Assembly (NCBI GenBank): GCA_963706905.1
Contig: CAVPNY010000009.1
Span: forward strand, 248,001 to 312,000
Reading direction: 5' to 3'
Length of the DNA: 64,000 nt
Source: CAVPNY01 sp963706905
GTDB lineage: Bacteria > Chloroflexota > Anaerolineae > Anaerolineales > UBA4823
Shown here: piece after piece, positions 60,419 through 64,000 of the stretch
Layout of the letters: the number at the start of each line of letters is the position of its first letter
Position numbering within the stretch: position 1 is the stretch's first letter
Translations under genes and position numbers: made by a program
The notes under the pieces: generated by a model
Database searches by the model: none
Told to the model about the DNA's origin: nothing
Seen by the model: the letters and a program-made list of their open reading frames with translations, nothing else

Positions 60419-61788
60419 ACCGCGATCTAACTGGCGAAAAGCCACACTTCCGTCCAGCCAAGCCGAGCGTAAATCCTTACCGGTTGCTGCTCTGGGGTAT
60501 CCTGATCTTGGGTAGCCTGTGGCTCTTGGTGCTATTACAACGGGGACAGGTAAAACCAATGTTTCTTCCTACGCCCACCCCGACTCGTACAGCCAACTCC
60601 TATGCCCTAGAAGGGGATGCTCAATTCCAAGCCGGTGACATTGACGGCTCGATCAAAGCTTATGAAGAAGCCGTCAAGATCGAACCAACCAATGCCCGTG
60701 CGTGGGCGGAACTGGCGCGCGTCCAGACTTACTCTTCCAGTTTGTTGAGCACCGACCAGGAGCGTTCCGAGCGAATGGAGGCGGCGCGCAATTCCATTGA
60801 CCAGGCCGTGGCGGCTAATCCTGACGATGCTTACGCGCATGCTATCCGCTCGCTTGTGCTGGATTGGTATGCAGCCAGCACCTTGCTCAGCGATACCGAA
60901 CGGCAGACTGCCCTCAATGAGGCTGAAGCTGCCTCAGTACGCGCCTTACAGCTCGATAGTGATAACGCCCTGGCGTTAGCTTTCTTTGCAGAGATCCTGG
61001 TTGACCAACAAAAGTGGCAACAAGCTGAACAAACCATCCAGGAGGCGGCATCCATCGACGCCAACTCGATGGATCTGCAACGCGTGTACGGCTATGTTCT
61101 CGAATCTCTCAGCCAGTATCGCCTGGCGATCGAAAAATATCAGGAGGCCGCGCGCATCGCTCCAAACCTGACATTCCTGTACATTTTCATCGGCCGTAAT
61201 TTCCTCACCCTGAACGTCCATGCGCGCGCGTTGGAGGAATTTGAACGGGCAGCAGAGATCAACGAACGATTGGGAATCCAGGATCCAGTACCTTATATTG
61301 AGATCGCCAAAACTTATACCCGCGACGGCGAATTCTTTGCGGCCGCCCTGAATGGTGAAAAGGCACTGGAATTCAACCCATACAACCCCAACACCTATGG
61401 TCAGCTTGGTTCGATCTATACCAAGGCGCGCAATTTCGAAAGCGCCCGCTTTGCTTTTCTTTGCGCAGTGCGCGGTTGTAGCGCAGACCAAAACGAAGTC
61501 GCCAAAGAAGTAATGGGCGAGGGAGTGGACGTGCAGGGCATGCCTCTCACCTCTGGCACGGTAGCATTTTATTACGCGCAGTACGCATCTGTGCTGGCAG
61601 CACTTAGCCGTCCTGCACAAAACCTGTGCCCTGAAGCTCTGGCAGTGCTGGATGAAGTGCGCGCGAAATATCCCGATGATCCGATCCTTAAGGAAATTAT
61701 TGCCGAAAATGTGAATATCTGCGGCATGATCGGCCGTTCCCCGGCCACTACCTCCACTCCAGCTCCGACGCTCACTCCCACTCCTTGA
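60415..61788 (+). CDS. Membrane-anchored TPR protein, paralogue of the preceding gene
   Basis: 457 residues; the start ATG overlaps the previous stop (ATGA). The design repeats: cytoplasmic basic N-terminus of about 20, one membrane helix (about 21-42, LLLWGILILGSLWLLVLLQR), PTPTPTRTANSY linker, then TPR units beginning GDAQFQAGDIDGSIKAYEEA, NPDDAYAHAIRSLVLDWYAA and others up to about residue 430. The end is Pro/Thr-rich. The shared LP..YGTVA/LTSGTVAFYYA region near the C-terminus also matches the first protein. They probably arose by duplication and work together at the membrane. No enzymatic motif is present. Confidence 0.82.
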   Translation: MNRDLTGEKPHFRPAKPSVNPYRLLLWGILILGSLWLLVLLQRGQVKPMFLPTPTPTRTANSYALEGDAQFQAGDIDGSIKAYEEAVKIEPTNARAWAELARVQTYSSSLLSTDQERSERMEAARNSIDQAVAANPDDAYAHAIRSLVLDWYAASTLLSDTERQTALNEAEAASVRALQLDSDNALALAFFAEILVDQQKWQQAEQTIQEAASIDANSMDLQRVYGYVLESLSQYRLAIEKYQEAARIAPNLTFLYIFIGRNFLTLNVHARALEEFERAAEINERLGIQDPVPYIEIAKTYTRDGEFFAAALNGEKALEFNPYNPNTYGQLGSIYTKARNFESARFAFLCAVRGCSADQNEVAKEVMGEGVDVQGMPLTSGTVAFYYAQYASVLAALSRPAQNLCPEALAVLDEVRAKYPDDPILKEIIAENVNICGMIGRSPATTSTPAPTLTPTP

Positions 61789-61827
61789 TCTGCCAATAGA
61801 GTCCCCTAAGAATTTCCGAATAACCCC

Positions 61828-61856
61828 TTGACTTCAAACCAATAATTGGGTATTAT
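61828..61856 (+). promoter_or_regulatory. groESL promoter
   Basis: TTGACT (61828-61833), exactly 17 bases and TATTAT (61851-61856) form a strong sigma-70 promoter. The CIRCE starts 11 bases after the -10, so HrcA binding would overlap the start site. Confidence 0.85.
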
Positions 61857-61867
61857 ACAGGTGCAAG

Positions 61868-61894
61868 TTAGCACTCTCGTACAACGAGTGCTAA
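61868..61894 (+). promoter_or_regulatory. CIRCE operator of groESL
   Basis: TTAGCACTC, nine bases and GAGTGCTAA, exact consensus; the flanking AAG and CTT extend the symmetry by three further bases each side. It lies 55 bases before the groES start codon. Confidence 0.97.
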
Positions 61895-61949
61895 CTTGTC
61901 TCCGTGTGACGTAATATCTATAACCAACTAATTTCTAATGGAGGTAAGT

Positions 61950-62243
61950 ATGTCGATTTCTCTTAAACCCCTGGGCAATCGTGTCGTAGTTGAGCCGATC
62001 GAGCAAGAAGAGATGACTGCCAGCGGGATTGTCCTGCCCGAGACTGCCAAGGAAAAACCCCAAAAGGGGACTGTCCTGGCTGTTGGCCCTGGCGATCGAG
62101 ATGAAGATGGCGACCGCATCCCCATGGATGTGAAAGAGGGAGACACCGTTCTCTTCGCCAAATACTCCGGAACAGAGATCAAGATGGACGGCAAGAAGCT
62201 GCTCATCCTGCGCGAAAGCGATCTCCTGGCAATTCTACAGTAA
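61950..62243 (+). CDS. groS: Co-chaperonin GroES
   Basis: ATG 61950 follows GGAGGTAAGT; the ATG at 61938 belongs to the ribosome-site region. The 97-residue product has MSISLKPLGNRVVVEPIEQE, the mobile loop EEMTASGIVLPETAKEKPQK and the conserved GTVLAVGPGDRDEDG roof and VKEGDTVLFAKYSGTEIKMD parts. It caps the GroEL ring during folding. The groEL gene follows 37 bases later with its own ribosome site (GAAGGAGC). Confidence 0.96.
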   Translation: MSISLKPLGNRVVVEPIEQEEMTASGIVLPETAKEKPQKGTVLAVGPGDRDEDGDRIPMDVKEGDTVLFAKYSGTEIKMDGKKLLILRESDLLAILQ

Positions 62244-62280
62244 TTTAAATTAATCAAATCAATAGAAGGAGCAAATTTTT

Positions 62281-63912
62281 ATGGCTGCTAAGCAACTTGT
62301 CTTTTCTGAAGATGCTCGCCGTCGGTTACAGCACGGCATGGATCTCCTGGCCACTGCAGTGGTCACCACCCTGGGTCCGAAAGGCCGCAATGTGGCCATC
62401 GACCGCAAGTTCGGTTCCCCGACCATCACCCACGACGGCGTTTCGGTCGCCAAGGAAGTCGAACTGGAAGACCCGTTTGAAAATATGGGCGCGCAGCTTC
62501 TTAAGGAAGCTGCCACCAAGACCAACGATATCGCCGGCGACGGTACCACGACCTCCACGGTCCTGGCGCACGCCATCGTCAGCGAGGGCATGAAAAACCT
62601 GGCGGCTGGGTTCAATCCAATGCTGCTCAAGTGGGGCATTGAAGCTGCTACCAAAGCCGTTGCTCAGAAGATCAGCGATCAGGCTATTGAAGTCACCACC
62701 AAAGAGGAAATTGCCAACGTCGCTTCGATTTCTGCTCAGGACCGCGTCATCGGTGATCTGATCGCCGACGTGATGGACAAAGTCGGCAAAGACGGCGTGA
62801 TCACCGTCGAAGAGTCCAAGGGACTGGAATTCGAGACTGAATACGTTGAGGGTATGCAGTTCGATCGTGGCTATATCTCACCCTACTTCATCACCAATCC
62901 CGAGAGCATGGAAGCCTCGATTCCCGAGCCTTACCTGCTCGTTTATGAAAAGAAGATCTCTGCCGCCACCGACATCGTTCCCCTTCTGGAGAAGCTGGTC
63001 CAGGTCGGTCGCCGTGACCTGGTGATCATCGCTGAGGACATCGATGGGGAAGCCTTGGCGACCCTGGTGTTAAACAAACTGCGGGGCATGCTCAATGTGG
63101 TCGGGGTGAAAGCCCCTGGTTTCGGCGACCGCCGCAAGGCTATGCTGCAGGACATCGCTGTCCTGACCGGCTCCACGGTGATCTCTGAGGAAACCGGGCG
63201 CAAGCTCGAAACCGCAGTGATCGCCGACCTTGGTCGCGCCGAGAAGATCGTCGTCACCAAGGACGACACCACGATCGTGGGCGGCAAGGGCGATTCAGCC
63301 TTGATCAAAGGCCGCATCGAGCAGATCCGCGTTGAGATCGATAAGAGCACCAGCGATTACGACCGCGAAAAATTGCAGGAACGTCTGGCTAAGCTCTCCG
63401 GCGGCGTCGCAATCATCCGTGTAGGCGCAGCCACCGAGACCGAGCTCAAGGAAAAGAAGCACCGCGTGGAAGACGCCCTCTCGGCGACCCGCGCCGCTGT
63501 GGAAGACGGCATCGTGCCAGGCGGCGGTGTAGCCCTGGTCAACGCCATGACAGCCATCAAGGATCTAAAGATGGATAGCGAAGACGCCCAGATCGGCGTG
63601 AACATCGTGCGCAAATCTCTGGAAGTCCCGCTGCGCAAGATCGCCCAGAATGCCGGTAAAGACGGGTCGGTGATCCTGGAAACTGTACGCCGTACTCAGA
63701 AGGAAAAGAAAAACCTGAATATCGGCTACAACGTCATCTCAGAAGCGTACGTCGATATGGTTAAAGACGGCGTGATCGATCCGGCTAAAGTGACCCGCGG
63801 CGCGTTGGAAAATGCTGCATCTATCGCAGCGATGATCCTGACCACCGAGGCTTTGATCACCGAGGTTCCTGAAAAGGATAGACCGGCTGCACCTCCCATG
63901 CCAGAATATTAA
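62281..63912 (+). CDS. groL: Chaperonin GroEL
   Basis: 543 residues. ATP-binding motifs are present: VTTLGPKGRNVAIDRKFGSP, NDIAGDGTTTSTVLAHAIVS (catalytic Asp), the apical FDRGYISPYFITNPESMEAS, EDIDGEALATLVLNKLRGML, and the late VEDGIVPGGGVALVNAM. The C-terminus is PAAPPMPEY rather than the usual Gly-Met-rich tail. It folds proteins in the cytoplasm and also modulates HrcA. The reading frame is intact, unlike dnaK and dnaJ. Confidence 0.97.
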   Translation: MAAKQLVFSEDARRRLQHGMDLLATAVVTTLGPKGRNVAIDRKFGSPTITHDGVSVAKEVELEDPFENMGAQLLKEAATKTNDIAGDGTTTSTVLAHAIVSEGMKNLAAGFNPMLLKWGIEAATKAVAQKISDQAIEVTTKEEIANVASISAQDRVIGDLIADVMDKVGKDGVITVEESKGLEFETEYVEGMQFDRGYISPYFITNPESMEASIPEPYLLVYEKKISAATDIVPLLEKLVQVGRRDLVIIAEDIDGEALATLVLNKLRGMLNVVGVKAPGFGDRRKAMLQDIAVLTGSTVISEETGRKLETAVIADLGRAEKIVVTKDDTTIVGGKGDSALIKGRIEQIRVEIDKSTSDYDREKLQERLAKLSGGVAIIRVGAATETELKEKKHRVEDALSATRAAVEDGIVPGGGVALVNAMTAIKDLKMDSEDAQIGVNIVRKSLEVPLRKIAQNAGKDGSVILETVRRTQKEKKNLNIGYNVISEAYVDMVKDGVIDPAKVTRGALENAASIAAMILTTEALITEVPEKDRPAAPPMPEY

Positions 63913-63950
63913 ACCAATACAGAAATCAGCAAGTCTCATTCACCGAACGA

Positions 63951-63982
63951 GGCAGGGCTATAAATGCCCTGCCTTTTGTTTT
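63951..63982 (+). terminator. Rho-independent terminator after groEL
   Basis: Arms GGCAGGGC and GCCCTGCC pair perfectly around a 7-base loop (TATAAAT), followed by TTTTGTTTT. It lies 38 bases after the groEL stop. Confidence 0.9.
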
Positions 63983-64000
63983 GACAAATCCCCCTTTCTA

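Noticed and set aside
1..64000. CRISPR array or prophage
   Set aside because: No regularly spaced repeats and no phage structural, integrase or lysis genes were seen.

Overview
The window looks like a chromosomal segment of an anaerobic bacterium, most likely Chloroflexota, class Anaerolineae. This is inference, because no rRNA or other marker settles it. The reasons are the HrcA-GrpE-DnaK-DnaJ order with CIRCE control, secreted or membrane proteins with long Pro/Thr juxtamembrane linkers, a caspase-like protease, and C1 genes (an MttB-type methyltransferase system, CooS/CooF with NuoEF). No rRNA, tRNA, CRISPR array or replication origin was seen. Most of the sequence is GC-rich, but about 10.6-15.6 kb is clearly AT-rich.

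Layout: (1) 1-4.2 kb, minus strand: the end of a phosphonoacetaldehyde hydrolase gene (phnX) coupled to a small membrane protein, then a two-gene unit of a coiled-coil/LuxR-HTH protein and a GNAT acetyltransferase. (2) 4.5-8.3 kb: a caspase-like protease locus in which the protease C-terminus is repeated as a stand-alone small protein. (3) 8.8-17 kb: a surface-polysaccharide cluster with glycosyltransferases, a methyltransferase, a large membrane protein and a flippase. (4) 17-22.3 kb: envelope genes (secreted peptidase lipoprotein, LCP lipoprotein, CPBP protease-LysM fusion, small membrane protein). (5) 22.4-23.9 kb: a complete insertion sequence between 17-bp direct repeats. (6) 24-33.4 kb: a HutC-type regulator with a perfect palindromic operator over its own start, then a corrinoid methyl-transfer operon (MttB-like, RACo-like activase, corrinoid protein, homocysteine methyltransferase, DUF1638, small 'virulence factor' family protein, MetV, MetF, methyl-THF methyltransferase). 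Together these can move a methyl group from an unknown N-methyl donor to a corrinoid, to tetrahydrofolate or homocysteine, and on to methylene-THF. (7) 33.5-36.5 kb: a membrane MutS-like ATPase and a MalY/PatB-type lyase. (8) 36.8-42.3 kb: cooF-cooS-nuoE-nuoF-hoxU-like, probably a CO dehydrogenase wired to a NAD(P)H module. (9) 42.4-48.9 kb, minus strand: a sugar operon (isomerase, aldolase, FGGY kinase) followed by patatin and MFS genes. (10) 49-58.9 kb, minus strand: small membrane protein, prmA, dnaJ, an S23-type four-helix-bundle gene inside palindromic repeats, dnaK, grpE, hrcA, RluA-type synthase, MFS and trmD. (11) 59-64 kb: two tandem membrane-anchored TPR proteins and groES-groEL behind a second CIRCE.

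Caution: at least eight single-base frame breaks occur across six otherwise well-conserved genes, including dnaK and dnaJ, which a living cell would be expected to keep intact. Residual indel errors in the assembly are the simplest explanation, so the broken genes are described as probably functional rather than as decayed pseudogenes.
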